64,000 nt of DNA, taken from assembly GCA_021777055.1 (NCBI GenBank), contig JAIQZO010000009.1, positions 1 to 64,000 on the forward strand, written 5' to 3'. Shown here piece by piece: positions 1-9,440 of this stretch. Position numbers and translations under genes: made by a program. Within the stretch, counting starts at the first letter, position 1; the number at the start of each line of letters is the position of its first letter. The notes below the pieces were generated by a model. It was not told the DNA's origin and did no database searches. It saw only the letters and a program-made list of their open reading frames with translations. Origin of the DNA: Candidatus Anammoxibacter sp. GTDB lineage: Bacteria > Planctomycetota > Brocadiia > Brocadiales > Anammoxibacteraceae.

Positions 1-50
1 ATATTCACTTTTTCTTCAGTACTTATCCTTTTACGCTTCTTCTTAGACAT
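1..50 (-). CDS. N-terminus of a transposase-like protein (cut by window edge)
   Basis: Only 16 complete codons are inside the window, reading MSKKKRKRISTEEKVN from an ATG at position 50. A strong ribosome binding site (GAGGAGAAAG) lies just upstream, so this is a real start. The basic start followed by a 'TEEKV' helix resembles the helix-turn-helix OrfA part of IS3-type transposases; that is a guess from 16 residues. The flanking decayed gene copy and many repeats fit a mobile-element neighbourhood. Confidence 0.45.
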   Translation of the reverse strand, partial: MSKKKRKRISTEEKVN

Positions 51-100
51 TTCTTTCTCCTCTAAATTACTATTATTTCTTAATTCATATTATAGCTTAT

Positions 101-714
101 TTAGATTTGAGAAAATTTTGATTCCGTCTGAAGCAGAACAATCTCCTCGAAATCTTCCGGATCTAAGTCATCAAATTCTTCCACATCCATACCAAACTTT
201 ACTGTAGTCAGATATATTTGTTTAGTATCATTAGAAATAAACGGCATAGATGCCATGTTGCCATCCAGAGAAACCTCTAATGCGCTTTCGTTCTGATCAA
301 ACGGTAAGCCAATTAAATATAAAACAGATTCTCCTAAATCAGGAAAAGAAGATGTCGCAACCAACAAAGTATTATCTTCCGAGACAAACGGACGTATTAC
401 ATTACCACTGAGTGTAGTTGATGTTTTTCCACCATCAGGAGTTATAGCGGACAGAGTAGTTTAGATGGAAGAGCTGTCAAAATCAGAATGGTCAAATTTC
501 TCTCCATCTTCAAATTCAGACGGCACAATGTCAACTAAGTATGTAGTTCCATCGCCTGACACAATAGGGGACAGTATGGAAGACATTCCAGGAATGCCGC
601 TGAGGATCCTGGAAAACCAGCTGGAGATTCAGGAAAACCATCTGGGGATCCACCAAAAAGACCACCCGGACCTCCAATCTCCCCTCCACCTCCTTTGAAC
701 CAAGATGTAACCAT
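101..714 (-). pseudogene. Decayed copy of the secreted Gly-rich protein at 3003-3773
   Basis: The reverse strand translates into a close relative of the intact protein at 3003-3773, for example TTLSGNVIRPFVSEDNTLL followed by the SSFPDLGESVLYLIGLPFDQ block. The copy is broken. An in-frame TAA replaces a Leu codon in the SSSILTT stretch near position 463. The Gly/Pro-rich part near 560-714 is in a different frame from the rest, and no signal peptide is left. The last codons also diverge from the intact copy, ending in LLQTESKFSQI. It sits on the other side of the activator gene at 1384, so the pair looks like an old duplication around that gene. Confidence 0.8.
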
Positions 715-811
715 TGTATTTGTTATGAGTCAAAATGTAGGATGGGTAGAACGATAGCGAAACCCATCAAAAAGTCTATATCTATAATCGCTGTGGGTGG
801 ACCAAGATTAA

Positions 812-1095
812 GATTATAAATTTGGTGTTAACTTAAAATAGAAAGATTTAAAGATATACAAAATACCCCAACGGGGTTATACATACCAGCCCAGGGCAAC
901 GCCCAGGGTCAAAGGTAACCATTAATTTGCACCCTGAATGGGTGCAACATATTTTCCCGATTCATTGCCATTGTATGTTACGCCCTTACAGGGCTAAATT
1001 TCTTTTGTATTTTTGTCCCAGGGCGTTGCCCTGGGCTAGTATATCCGGCCCTTTCAGGGTCAAATAAGAGCAATGCTCATAATCTTAATGGTAAT
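812..1095. repeat. Nested-palindrome element, inverted homologue of 58836-59123
   Basis: The gap between the pseudogene and the gene at 1384 is mostly filled by this element. It contains a chain of short palindromes: a CCCAACGGGG-type box, a box around CCCAGGGCAACGCCC, a CACCCTGAATGGGTG box, GCCCTTACAGGGC, and a CCCAGGGCGTTGCCCTGGG box. The same chain occurs in opposite orientation at 58836-59123, with recognisable similarity over its whole length. No coding signal was seen. The rest of the gap (1096-1383) shows nothing clear. Confidence 0.8.
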
Positions 1096-1383
1096 CATTG
1101 TGCGTGGATTAAGATTAAGAGTACGATTATGATTAAGATTCTAGAGGCTAAAAAAACCGTCGTAGGCATTAATTCAACATTCTTAGTCGTGAGTTTTAGG
1201 GAAGAGTTATATAAGTAGGTTGGGAAAAACAGAGGCGTTGCCTTTGCTATAGGCGATACTCTACTTCGAGGATCTGGCTAATGAAACTTGGGCAAATTTA
1301 TAATGAAAATTTCTTGTTAAAATGTTAGTCAATTTTTAAGCAACGTCTTGAAAGATATTTTTTATAAATTGGAGTCTATATAA

Positions 1384-2877
1384 GTGGAAAAACATCATAA
1401 AAGCGATAAGTGGTTAAGGTTGGCTCAATTTACCGTAGAGCGTGCGGAGCAAGCAATTATCTGGCATGGGACAGATGGCTCGTTTGAGCAAGTTAATGAG
1501 GCGGCATGCAAACATTTGGGGTATACTGGAAATGAACTCCTTGGATTACACGCGTACGATATAAATCCTGAATTGCAAAAAGGTTTCTGGCCTGGTTTCT
1601 TGACCGATATAAAAAAAACAAAAGTAGATACCGTTGAAACCTTTCATCGGACAAAATATGGCCAAATTATTCCAGTGGAAGTAAATCTTAATTATATGGA
1701 ATTTGAAGGACGAGAATACGTAGTAACTTTTATTCGCGATATAACCGAACGCAAACGAAATGAAGAGGAAAGGACAAAGGCTTTTAAAGAGATTCAACAC
1801 TTGAAAAAGCAATTGGAACTGGAGAACGAATATCTCCACGAGGAAGTCCTGGAGTTAAGACCTTATTGTGACATTGTTGGTAAAAGCCCGGCACTTCAAA
1901 ATATTTTAAGGCAAATTGAAATGGTCGCCTCTACAGACGCAAGTGTTCTAATTACAGGTGAATCTGGTGTTGGCAAGGAACTCATTGCCAGGGAGATCCA
2001 TAAACAAAGTAAAAGAAATGACCGTTCCATGATACGGGTTAATTGTGCTTCTGTCCCTAAAAATTTATACGAAAGTGAGTTTTTCGGGCATGTAAAAGGC
2101 GCTTTTACCAATGCAGTGAGGGACAGGGTAGGCAGATTTGAATTGGCACACCAGGGAACATTATTCCTGGATGAAGTGGGAGAGATTCCTCTGGAATTAC
2201 AGAGTAAGTTATTGCGTGTTCTACAGGAAGGATCATATGAACGGGTTGGAGATGAAAAGACCCGGCTAACAAATGTGCGTATAGCAGCAGCTACCAACCG
2301 CGACCTCAAGAAAGAGATTGCTCTTGGAAAATTTCGCGAAGATCTATATTATCGTCTCAATGTCTTTCCCATTGAAGCCGTTCCATTGAGAGAGAGAAAA
2401 GAGGATATATCCTTGCTGGCTGTTTATTTCCTGGACTCAGCAGTAAAAAGGTTTAATTGTCCAAAACCAAAACTCACTAAGGCCCATGTACTGCAACTGA
2501 AAAATTACGAATGGCCTGGAAATATAAGAGAACTGCAAAATATTATTGAAAGAGCAGTGATCACCCAACATGCAAACAAGCTACGATTAGAACTCCCGAT
2601 AAAAGAGGGAGAAGAAGAATTATCATTTACTTCTCGTCCGAAACAAGAAGAAAGATTTAATACCGAACTTCTTACTAACGCGGACCTGAAACGTATTGAG
2701 CGAGACAACATTGCCGCAACTTTGGAACAAACACAATGGAAAATATTTGGTAGGGGAGGCGCTGCGGAGTTGATAGGGTTGAAACCAACCACTCTTATTT
2801 CAAAGATAAAAAAGCTCGGTTTAAAAAAATGTAATAATTCAGAATACAATAGTCAGGAGCCGGAATTCAGAATATAA
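1384..2877 (+). CDS. PAS-domain sigma-54 activator with altered GAFTGA loop
   Basis: A 497-residue one-component regulator. Residues ~10-125 form a PAS sensor domain, ~126-160 a coiled linker, ~165-400 the AAA+ sigma-54 interaction domain, and the C-terminus a Fis-type helix-turn-helix. Walker A is GESGVGKE (192-199). The loop that touches sigma-54 reads GAFTNA (239-244, Asn243) instead of GAFTGA. The close paralogue at 24332-25780, alignable without gaps over this region, keeps GAFTGA. Start is GTG at 1384 with GGAG upstream. There is no receiver domain, so activity should depend on the PAS ligand or redox state. Function as a sigma-54 activator is uncertain because of the loop change. Confidence 0.9.
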   Translation: MEKHHKSDKWLRLAQFTVERAEQAIIWHGTDGSFEQVNEAACKHLGYTGNELLGLHAYDINPELQKGFWPGFLTDIKKTKVDTVETFHRTKYGQIIPVEVNLNYMEFEGREYVVTFIRDITERKRNEEERTKAFKEIQHLKKQLELENEYLHEEVLELRPYCDIVGKSPALQNILRQIEMVASTDASVLITGESGVGKELIAREIHKQSKRNDRSMIRVNCASVPKNLYESEFFGHVKGAFTNAVRDRVGRFELAHQGTLFLDEVGEIPLELQSKLLRVLQEGSYERVGDEKTRLTNVRIAAATNRDLKKEIALGKFREDLYYRLNVFPIEAVPLRERKEDISLLAVYFLDSAVKRFNCPKPKLTKAHVLQLKNYEWPGNIRELQNIIERAVITQHANKLRLELPIKEGEEELSFTSRPKQEERFNTELLTNADLKRIERDNIAATLEQTQWKIFGRGGAAELIGLKPTTLISKIKKLGLKKCNNSEYNSQEPEFRI

Positions 2878-2948
2878 CACTTTATATTTAGATAGAGTAA
2901 GCCTTTATCGAGAAAATTAATGATATGCCTTAGTGACCAGAATGAAAT

Positions 2949-2991
2949 TGGTTTAGTGGCCTTTACAACAGACCACTAAACCATATTCTTT
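2949..2991. terminator. Hairpin terminator between convergent genes
   Basis: An 11-bp perfect stem, TGGTTTAGTGG / CCACTAAACCA, with a 13-nt loop is followed by a T-rich run on the plus strand. It lies between the activator gene ending at 2877 and the minus-strand gene ending at 3003, so it can serve both. Confidence 0.7.
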
Positions 2992-3002
2992 TTACCGGAT
3001 TT

Positions 3003-3773
3003 CTAAATCTCTATTTTCGATACAACTGACCCATCAAATCCGATAATATACAAAAATCTTTGTACGTCATGTTCAATTTCCTCGAAACCTTCCGGATCAA
3101 AATCTTTTGGATCTAAATCCTCAAATCCTTCTCCATCTATACCTATCTTTACTACCGTCAGATATATTTGTCTAGTATCATTTAAAATAAATGGCATAGA
3201 TGCTATGTTGCCATCCAGAGAAACCTCTAATGCGCTTTTATCTTGATCAAAGGGTAGGCCAATTAAATATAAAACAGACTCTCCTAAATCGGGGAAAGAA
3301 GATGTTGCGGCCAACAAAGTATTGTCTTCAGAGACAAACGGACGTACTACATTACCAGTAAGTGTCGTTGATGTTTTTCCACCATCAGGAGTTATAGCAG
3401 ACAAAGTAGTCAGGATTGAAGAGCTGTCAATGTCAGAATGGTCGAATTCCTCTCCCTCTTCAAATTCAGGCGGTACAATATCAACTATGTATGTAGTTCC
3501 ATCGCTTGACACGATAGGGGGAGCGAAAGATTGCAGCATTCCACCAAACCCTCCAATAGGGGGGCCTCCATGGTGTCCGCCAGGCCCTCCAGGGTGTCCG
3601 TCAAAACTTCCAGGGTACCCATCAGATTCACCGGGGCGATCGCCAAAACCGTCATATCCCCCAAACGGTCCTCCATTTCTATCTCCAAAGTTACCGCTTC
3701 TCTGAGCATATGAATATGATGCTGTCATGACAATGCATAACATGAAAGCAAACATTATAAATAACTTTTTCAT
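3003..3773 (-). CDS. Secreted Gly-rich protein, function unknown
   Basis: A 256-residue exported protein. The N-terminus is a clear signal peptide (about 23 residues, ending SYSYAQ). Residues ~25-85 are a Gly/Pro/Asp-rich, low-complexity stretch with GGPGGHHGG-like pieces. The rest is a more ordinary domain ending with an acidic patch (DLDPKDFDPEGFEE) and a hydrophobic beta-like tail. I do not recognise the family. It has a decayed copy at 101-714. The gene is preceded by a sigma-54 promoter with two enhancer sites (4018-4180) shared with the SUMF1/MBL operon and the histidine kinase operon, so it likely belongs to that two-component regulon and acts in the envelope. Confidence 0.8.
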   Translation of the reverse strand: MKKLFIMFAFMLCIVMTASYSYAQRSGNFGDRNGGPFGGYDGFGDRPGESDGYPGSFDGHPGGPGGHHGGPPIGGFGGMLQSFAPPIVSSDGTTYIVDIVPPEFEEGEEFDHSDIDSSSILTTLSAITPDGGKTSTTLTGNVVRPFVSEDNTLLAATSSFPDLGESVLYLIGLPFDQDKSALEVSLDGNIASMPFILNDTRQIYLTVVKIGIDGEGFEDLDPKDFDPEGFEEIEHDVQRFLYIIGFDGSVVSKIEI

Positions 3774-4017
3774 AAGTTTTCTCCTATTAAATCTTTCTAT
3801 TTAACACTTATTAAAAATATTCCGTTTCTAAATAATCTTATTGAATCTTTATTGCAAATACGCAGTAACACAGATAATTGATATAACTAAAGCAAATACA
3901 AGACATAATAAAATTGTAACCTCTCGCAACTAATATTTTGGTCTCTTCACCTCCTTTGTCTTTAAAGATTTTGAAACAAGAAAAAGAAATTCTATTTAAT
4001 AAACTGATAATCTAACA

Positions 4018-4180
4018 TCGCAAAATGGATGCCTTAAATATAATTAGGCGACGTAATACTTCCTATCATGTTTGTAATTAATTAGTTAAAAATTCATTTT
4101 GTTTTCAAATCAAAGAATTTAGCCATTAACTCCGATGTAAGATCTGCATCTTGCATATTGAGGATGGTGCAAGATTTACA
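4018..4180 (-). promoter_or_regulatory. Sigma-54 promoter with two enhancer sites for the Gly-rich protein
   Basis: On the minus strand the sequence reads AAGGCATCCATTTTGCG, with GG and GC separated by exactly 10 bases (GC at 4020-4021), as expected for a -24/-12 promoter. Upstream are two near-palindromes, ATGTAAGATCTGCAT (4135-4149) and TGCAAGATTTACA (4168-4180), with centres 32 bp apart. The first is centred 121 bp from the -12 GC. The same layout is found at 8454-8615 and 12283-12444. Confidence 0.75.
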
Positions 4181-4380
4181 TAAAATAAAGATTATATGCG
4201 GAATATGCGGAATAAAAATACCTGTACCTAGTATTTTGATTTTGGAAATTTCTGCCTTATTCTATATGTCTTAATTGTTTCAAACCTGAAGGTTTGAGTT
4301 ACATTTCGTAACTCAAGGCTTTAGCCTTGATAGTCTATGCATTGTGGTTTATAAGTAGGGAAGCAGTTTTCAGTTTACAA

Positions 4381-4780
4381 TTTAACAATTAAAAAATTTG
4401 ATTGAAACAAACCAAAAGACGCAGCCATTGCTGTATTGAGGATTTAGAGATTGAAGATTTGCTAAGTTCAAATTGATTTCAGAGAAAATAGTTTTCTCTA
4501 AAAGTAAAAGACCCATAGGGGATGGACAAAGTTAGCCTATAGCGTAAGCTATAGGAACTATGTGTAAGCAAATAAGCCCCATTAGGAAGGGAGGGGACGA
4601 CAGAAGAGATACACGTCAAGTAATATGAATAGAAACATCATGATATAAAACATTTCTGTCGCACCTAACGGGGCTTATTTAGCTCAGGATATTATTCTAT
4701 ACACACTGCTAAAGCAGTGGGCTAACTTTTTCTGCCCCTATTGGGGCTATGGTTTCTGAGATCAGTTTGAGTTTACAAGA
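4381..4780. repeat. Composite of inverted-repeat elements
   Basis: Two elements adjoin here. At ~4400-4466 is a copy of the conserved core also found at 50568-50741, 50831-51010, 56286-56463 and ~60613-60760 (GATTGAAACAAACC, then a GCAG...CTG hairpin, then TTGAGGATTTAGAGATTGAAG). From ~4467 to 4779 is an element bounded by inverted copies of TAAGTTCAAAYTGATYTCAG, containing palindromes such as GCCTATAGCGTAAGCTATAGG and the pair AATAAGCCCC / GGGGCTTATT. No gene was seen between 3774 and 4901; apart from the promoter region, the remainder is plain AT-rich sequence. Confidence 0.7.
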
Positions 4781-4901
4781 TTTCTTAAAGTTAACCTAAA
4801 GATGAATACAAGAAGTTCAACTGATTTTGTGACAGATCTTTATGTCAAAATGATATTCTGTTTAATTCTCCAGCGATTGCGTTACACTACGTTTTAATTT
4901 C

Positions 4902-6530
4902 CTATTGTTGAAATTGCTCCTTAAATTTCTCATCAAACTCTGCAAATGGTATTGTCTGTCCATGTGCGCCTGCTATGGTATCCACCTGTAGTCCCAACTC
5001 AGTAATCCGTTCATGAACAGGTTCCGCTCCAGGTGAAAGTGGGGCGTTGGGAACGGGCGTATAAACATCTGCCACAAAAAACACGCCTCCGGCCTCAATA
5101 ACGACCATATCCTCTGCGTGGTTATTGTTGATGATAGTATACACACCGGTAGAATTAGTACCACTTTCAAGAATCAAAGACCCATCCAGGGGAACCGGAA
5201 TAATGTCAGCAGTTACCGGATTTGCGGCCAATGTATCCACCGCAATGGTAGACGGAGCAGTAAGAATGTTTTCAAAGAAGGGCACTGCTGTTTCGTGCAT
5301 TACAATCGGGATACCTGTCGCTACATAAAATCGCACTCCACTGGCATGATCTACATGATGATGGGACATAATAGCATGGGTAATAGATTTGCCCGGGATA
5401 TTGTTTTCCACCCAATCCATAACTGCTTGGCTGCGCTCCTCATATAAAGGTGTGCCAACGATAACAACTCCGTTGTCTTGTTCAATAGCCAGCGAGTTAT
5501 ATGTACCTCCTGTCAGGAAAAAGACTCCCGAGGCAAGTTCAGTTGCTTCGACTAAAGTCTCAAAACCATCAATGGGAAAACCCCACGCTGCAAATGACTG
5601 AATCTCTTGATGGCTGATTTCACCACGAATAGCGAGATCAGGATCAAAAACAGGGTTAACCGATTCCGGAATATCAAATATATCCGGATCAAAGTCAGGA
5701 TTGATATCTATAACGTTACGGGCTTCGGAATGGACTAGCTCGTCATCATAGATCACTTCTACAATGGTTGGAAAGCGCAGCCGTTGTCCCCGTGGAGTTC
5801 TTTCTCTTGTTCCCAGTTCGTCATTAGTAACACCGAGATCGGCCCAACGCCAGCGTTTATAATAAACCTCCAGGGGGACATCGCGCCGCAACCCGTTACT
5901 CTCCATCGTTGACACTTTCGTTAGGATTCCGGTCCTTGGTTTGACAAATAACATGAGGGATCCTTGGGGCTCTTCCATCTGTAATACATTGTGTAATCCG
6001 TTTTCCCGTTCCACATCATTTGCCAGCGTTACCAAGTCAGGGTTGGAAAGAGCAATGCGCAGAAGTAAAAACGGATTAAGCAGACGTTGATGTTTACGGA
6101 TTGATGCTAAACGATCAGAAAGCATAGTAGGATCTGGCTGTTGCCCAATGGCTGAAAGTCTGCCTCTTATAAAACCTGTGTCTGCCGAAATGATTTCACT
6201 CAAACCCCGTTGCCCTCCAAATGATCCAGTAGTTAAATAATCATTACGTAACTGGTTTCCATCAAGATCATAAAATAGTTCAGCGGTGAAGGTACTTCGC
6301 TCACTAGCACCTTCACCAATCACAAATCCCTCATCAAGCATCCAACGTTCGCCCTGGGTCTCAACCTTAAGAGTACTCAGGTTCATCAGCGCTTCTTCAC
6401 CGCCAAAAAATCTAACCGCCTTGTTCAAGACATTTTGAGTAGATTGAGCCTCACTGGGAGAGGTAATCACATAGTTCAATGTGAAGAAAAAAATCCCGGT
6501 AATTAAAAAATTACGTGCATTAAATATCAT
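4902..6530 (-). CDS. Exported metallo-beta-lactamase-fold hydrolase
   Basis: A 542-residue protein with a signal peptide (about 28 residues, ending SEAQ). The N-terminal ~300 residues look like a periplasmic substrate or lipoprotein-type beta domain. The C-terminal ~220 residues are a metallo-beta-lactamase fold. The metal motif SHHHVDHASG (about residue 390) gives HxHxDH; further ligands are likely in NNNHAEDMV, FFVADVY and GAHG. The substrate cannot be told. It follows the SUMF1-like gene on the same strand with a 266-bp spacer and has its own strong ribosome binding site (GAAAGGAG). Joint transcription from the sigma-54 promoter at 8454 is likely but not certain. Confidence 0.85.
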   Translation of the reverse strand: MIFNARNFLITGIFFFTLNYVITSPSEAQSTQNVLNKAVRFFGGEEALMNLSTLKVETQGERWMLDEGFVIGEGASERSTFTAELFYDLDGNQLRNDYLTTGSFGGQRGLSEIISADTGFIRGRLSAIGQQPDPTMLSDRLASIRKHQRLLNPFLLLRIALSNPDLVTLANDVERENGLHNVLQMEEPQGSLMLFVKPRTGILTKVSTMESNGLRRDVPLEVYYKRWRWADLGVTNDELGTRERTPRGQRLRFPTIVEVIYDDELVHSEARNVIDINPDFDPDIFDIPESVNPVFDPDLAIRGEISHQEIQSFAAWGFPIDGFETLVEATELASGVFFLTGGTYNSLAIEQDNGVVIVGTPLYEERSQAVMDWVENNIPGKSITHAIMSHHHVDHASGVRFYVATGIPIVMHETAVPFFENILTAPSTIAVDTLAANPVTADIIPVPLDGSLILESGTNSTGVYTIINNNHAEDMVVIEAGGVFFVADVYTPVPNAPLSPGAEPVHERITELGLQVDTIAGAHGQTIPFAEFDEKFKEQFQQ

Positions 6531-6796
6531 ATCTAACTCCTTTCATAAATATAAAAAAAGAATTGATCCGACAGTAAAAAAGTAGACACTTTATGCCGGA
6601 TCACAGTTTGGTTAAGCAGGCGTGAATAAATGAGAAGGGGGGCTCCCACTGTGTCTGAAACGCCTTTTATCAAGTCTGCGGGTACAGGGAATGAATACAT
6701 CTGTTTCAGGTCCATCGCCATAACCCAACCTGACCGATATCTCGTTCGCTTAATAGTGAAATTAAAATAGAGGCAATGCTGGGGCAACCCGGGTTG

Positions 6797-8089
6797 TTAT
6801 CTGTTATGCAGTACAACACGGGCTCCAAAATGGTCGTTACCGATAAACTGATAAACCGGGAAACGAAATTCAGTTCGAGTTACTGCTTCATGATAATTAT
6901 AACTGCCTCCACGACAAACTCGGGCATCATGAGAGAAAGGTTGCCCGGGTCCTCCTTTGATGCTTCCGTCCATAGGTGATTCTTCTCCTACAAGGTTAAC
7001 AGGATTGCTAGTAATTTCGTTATCAACAAGGTACTGATAAAAATTTTCATCGTACCAATCAAGAGTCCATTCCCATACGTTTCCTGCAAGATCGAATACA
7101 CCATAAGGATTAGGGGGATAACTGCCAACGGTCATCCTAAAACCCACATACTCATCAGGAGTGTCAGCACCTTGGAAGAATGGCTCCTGCAAAACATTGT
7201 AGCATTTATAATTAGATCGTTGACCTCCGTTTGTTCCGTCACTGGTGGGAAATTGATACTGTTGGCCGCCGCTTGCTACGTACTCCCACTCCGCTTCTGT
7301 AGGCAAAGATAAACCATAATATTTTGCAAATGCCATTGCACCCCACCATTTAATAAATGCTGCGGGCCAGTCTTCAAACCCGGGGTGGACATGAAAGCTT
7401 TCTAATTCAGGAACATATCTAATCCAGGACTGATTAAGCGGGTGTTCAGGAATAAGGAGCGGGCTGTTCTCCGCTTTAATGTGGGACAACGCTGTAATTG
7501 GGCTTAAATATGTGTAAGGTTTCCCGGCATATTCTGTACCCGGAGCACCTTCCACTACGTACGTAGGTACAGAATAATAGATACGTACTAGGTCATCTTT
7601 GGCATCACCAAGCCTAACTGTGATTTGTTTTGCTTTAAGAGCGGAGTTCAAGTACATAGCATACTGGGCTGTAGTGATTTCAGTTGCAGCCATCTTGAAC
7701 GCATCAATGTGCACCTCGTGCGCTGGACCTCCATCTGTTGCCGGTTGAGTAAAGGCCCTAATGGGTTCGTCTGTTCCCATAATAAAGTTACCGTCAGGAA
7801 TTTCCGCAAAAGTCATCATGTATTTTGCTTCCTCAGGGCTTAGTTCCCAATCCTTATTTATATCCATATCTCTGAACAGCCGAAAAGTCCCATTATATTC
7901 CCTGTATGACAGGAAACCATCGCTGTTCATATCGAGTCTTTCAAATTCACTTTGCCGGTCATATATCTGTTCACGAAAGTCAGCTGGCCGGGGGCTACTA
8001 AATGGATCCAGCTGCGCATAGGAAATACTGTGGACACAAATTGTAAGAATCATACAAATAATTAGCACTAAAACATTTTTTTTTATCAT
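6797..8089 (-). CDS. Exported EF-hand plus SUMF1/FGE-sulfatase-modifying-factor domain protein
   Basis: 430 residues with a signal peptide (ends SISYAQ). Residues ~50-90 hold two EF-hand calcium loops, DMNSDGFLSYRE and DINKDWELSPEE. The remainder is a SUMF1-type (formylglycine-generating-enzyme superfamily) domain with hallmarks such as FIMGTDE, LPTEAEWEY, NPYGVFDLAGNVWEWTLDWY and CRGGSYN. Many planctomycete proteins of this superfamily are structural or unknown rather than true formylglycine enzymes, and no sulfatase is nearby, so the activity is open. It is the first gene after a sigma-54 promoter at 8454-8471, leaving a leader of about 350 nt. Confidence 0.85.
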   Translation of the reverse strand: MIKKNVLVLIICMILTICVHSISYAQLDPFSSPRPADFREQIYDRQSEFERLDMNSDGFLSYREYNGTFRLFRDMDINKDWELSPEEAKYMMTFAEIPDGNFIMGTDEPIRAFTQPATDGGPAHEVHIDAFKMAATEITTAQYAMYLNSALKAKQITVRLGDAKDDLVRIYYSVPTYVVEGAPGTEYAGKPYTYLSPITALSHIKAENSPLLIPEHPLNQSWIRYVPELESFHVHPGFEDWPAAFIKWWGAMAFAKYYGLSLPTEAEWEYVASGGQQYQFPTSDGTNGGQRSNYKCYNVLQEPFFQGADTPDEYVGFRMTVGSYPPNPYGVFDLAGNVWEWTLDWYDENFYQYLVDNEITSNPVNLVGEESPMDGSIKGGPGQPFSHDARVCRGGSYNYHEAVTRTEFRFPVYQFIGNDHFGARVVLHNR

Positions 8090-8453
8090 CTTTCATTCTC
8101 CAATTAATTCTTTCTTATTAATTCTCGCCACTAATGATAGGTTGCCGGGGCGATGCTAAGCTTGCATTGTGCTGTAATAAGATCGAACTGCTGATACCAT
8201 ACCGATGATCCACAGCAAAAGTACTTTTTGAGTTATGCACTGTTCTGGACAGAATAATCTTTGCATATATGTAATGACTTTTTTCCAAAAAACACTTCAG
8301 TGATGTTTCCAGCAACACTTTACTTTTGATTTGTTTGGAGTGGTCCATCATTGTCTTCTAAAGTTAGTAACTGCTTTGCGCTTAATAATTAGAGGTTTAA
8401 AACAATTTCAAATACTTCACTTGCATTATGTGTTTCTAATAATAAATATGTTA

Positions 8454-8615
8454 AGCAAAATAGATACCAAAAATATAATTGAACAATCTAATGCTATCTA
8501 TCTTGTTTGAAATTAATTAAATACAAATTTATTTTGCATGCAACTCAAAAAATTTAACTGCTAACTTAAATGCAGAATCTGCATTTTGAATTTTAAGTAT
8601 GATGCAAGGTTTACA
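8454..8615 (-). promoter_or_regulatory. Sigma-54 promoter with two enhancer sites for the SUMF1/MBL genes
   Basis: Minus-strand TTGGTATCTATTTTGCT has GG-N10-GC spacing (GC at 8455-8456). Enhancer-like palindromes are ATGCAGAATCTGCAT (8570-8584, perfect except the centre) and TGCAAGGTTTACA (8603-8615), centres 32 bp apart. The first centre is 121 bp from the -12 GC, matching the promoter at 4018-4180 to the base. The leader (8090-8442) can encode a 77-residue peptide from 8351, but there is no good ribosome binding site. Confidence 0.75.
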
Positions 8616-9440
8616 TAAAATAAAATTCCGTGCAGAACAAATATATCTGTTCTAATCTTGTTTCCCGGAGAGTTGCCCTCTGCTATATTAAATAACTCAT
8701 TTCAAATAAATGAAAACAAGAGGGCAATGACCTGATTACAACTGGGTAGTATAGGAATTCTTATTTTTAATTCCTTCTGTATTAATTCTATTTATTATTA
8801 TGGGGTGGGCGCTACAAACCAAAAATCTTTTGCTGTTATCTTTTCTGAATATGGAACCGCAGAACAAGTAACCGCAGAATAATGAAGGATTAAACCTTTG
8901 TAATTCGAGATTCATTGATAGATGTTCCACGGTTCAAAAAGAAGGGCTAAACTACTTTATAGAAAATAAAAAAAAAGCAAGGATTGTCCTTTTAATCTTA
9001 ATTGCTATGAGTATTGAATACAGTTCCAAATGTTTCGTAGACTTAAAAAATCCGAAATAGCAAAGCATGGCATTTTACTTGGGTTTGACTAAAGCCTCGA
9101 TTCTAAATTATGAACTTACAGGTTTGTTGTTATGATAGGCAGCAAAATAATTAGAAGTAGTCTTAAAGACTGCTCTATAGTAGGGAAGGAACTGCAGGAT
9201 TAAGAGTGATTAAAACTTCCTGATTCAAAATTCCTTGTTCGATATTCTGCGGTTTAAAAAGAAATTTGTCAGGGGCCAGGAATATTTATGTTTACGTGGA
9301 GTGAATTAAAACGTTTAGAAGTAATCGTAAAGATTACTCCAGCGTATGGTCGTAACCTGTATTTTTAGTTACGACTTCGACTCACTATCTAATCTTCTGA
9401 AGAAATTATAACTAAGGAGGTGAACGCTATCTACAAATTA
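8616..9440. other. Gene-free stretch with small repeat fragments
   Basis: No convincing gene. A weak hairpin TTGCCCTCT / AGAGGGCAA lies at about 8674-8728. Two short palindromic fragments, TAGTCTTAAAGACT near 9167 and TAATCGTAAAGATTACTCCAGC near 9314-9336, resemble the end of the 175-bp element at 16115-16289 and look like remnants. Confidence 0.5.

Noticed and set aside
791-808. Possible -24/-12 promoter upstream of the pseudogene
   Set aside because: Spacing fits, but the -12 box (CAGC) is poor, and it is unlike the promoter of the intact copy.
6533-6787. 84-codon open frame between the SUMF1 and MBL genes
   Set aside because: No ribosome binding site or recognisable fold; its end coincides with the ribosome binding site of the next gene. 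Probably spacer.
8118-8351. 77-codon open frame in the leader of the SUMF1 gene
   Set aside because: Weak start signals and atypical composition; kept only as a note in the promoter entry.
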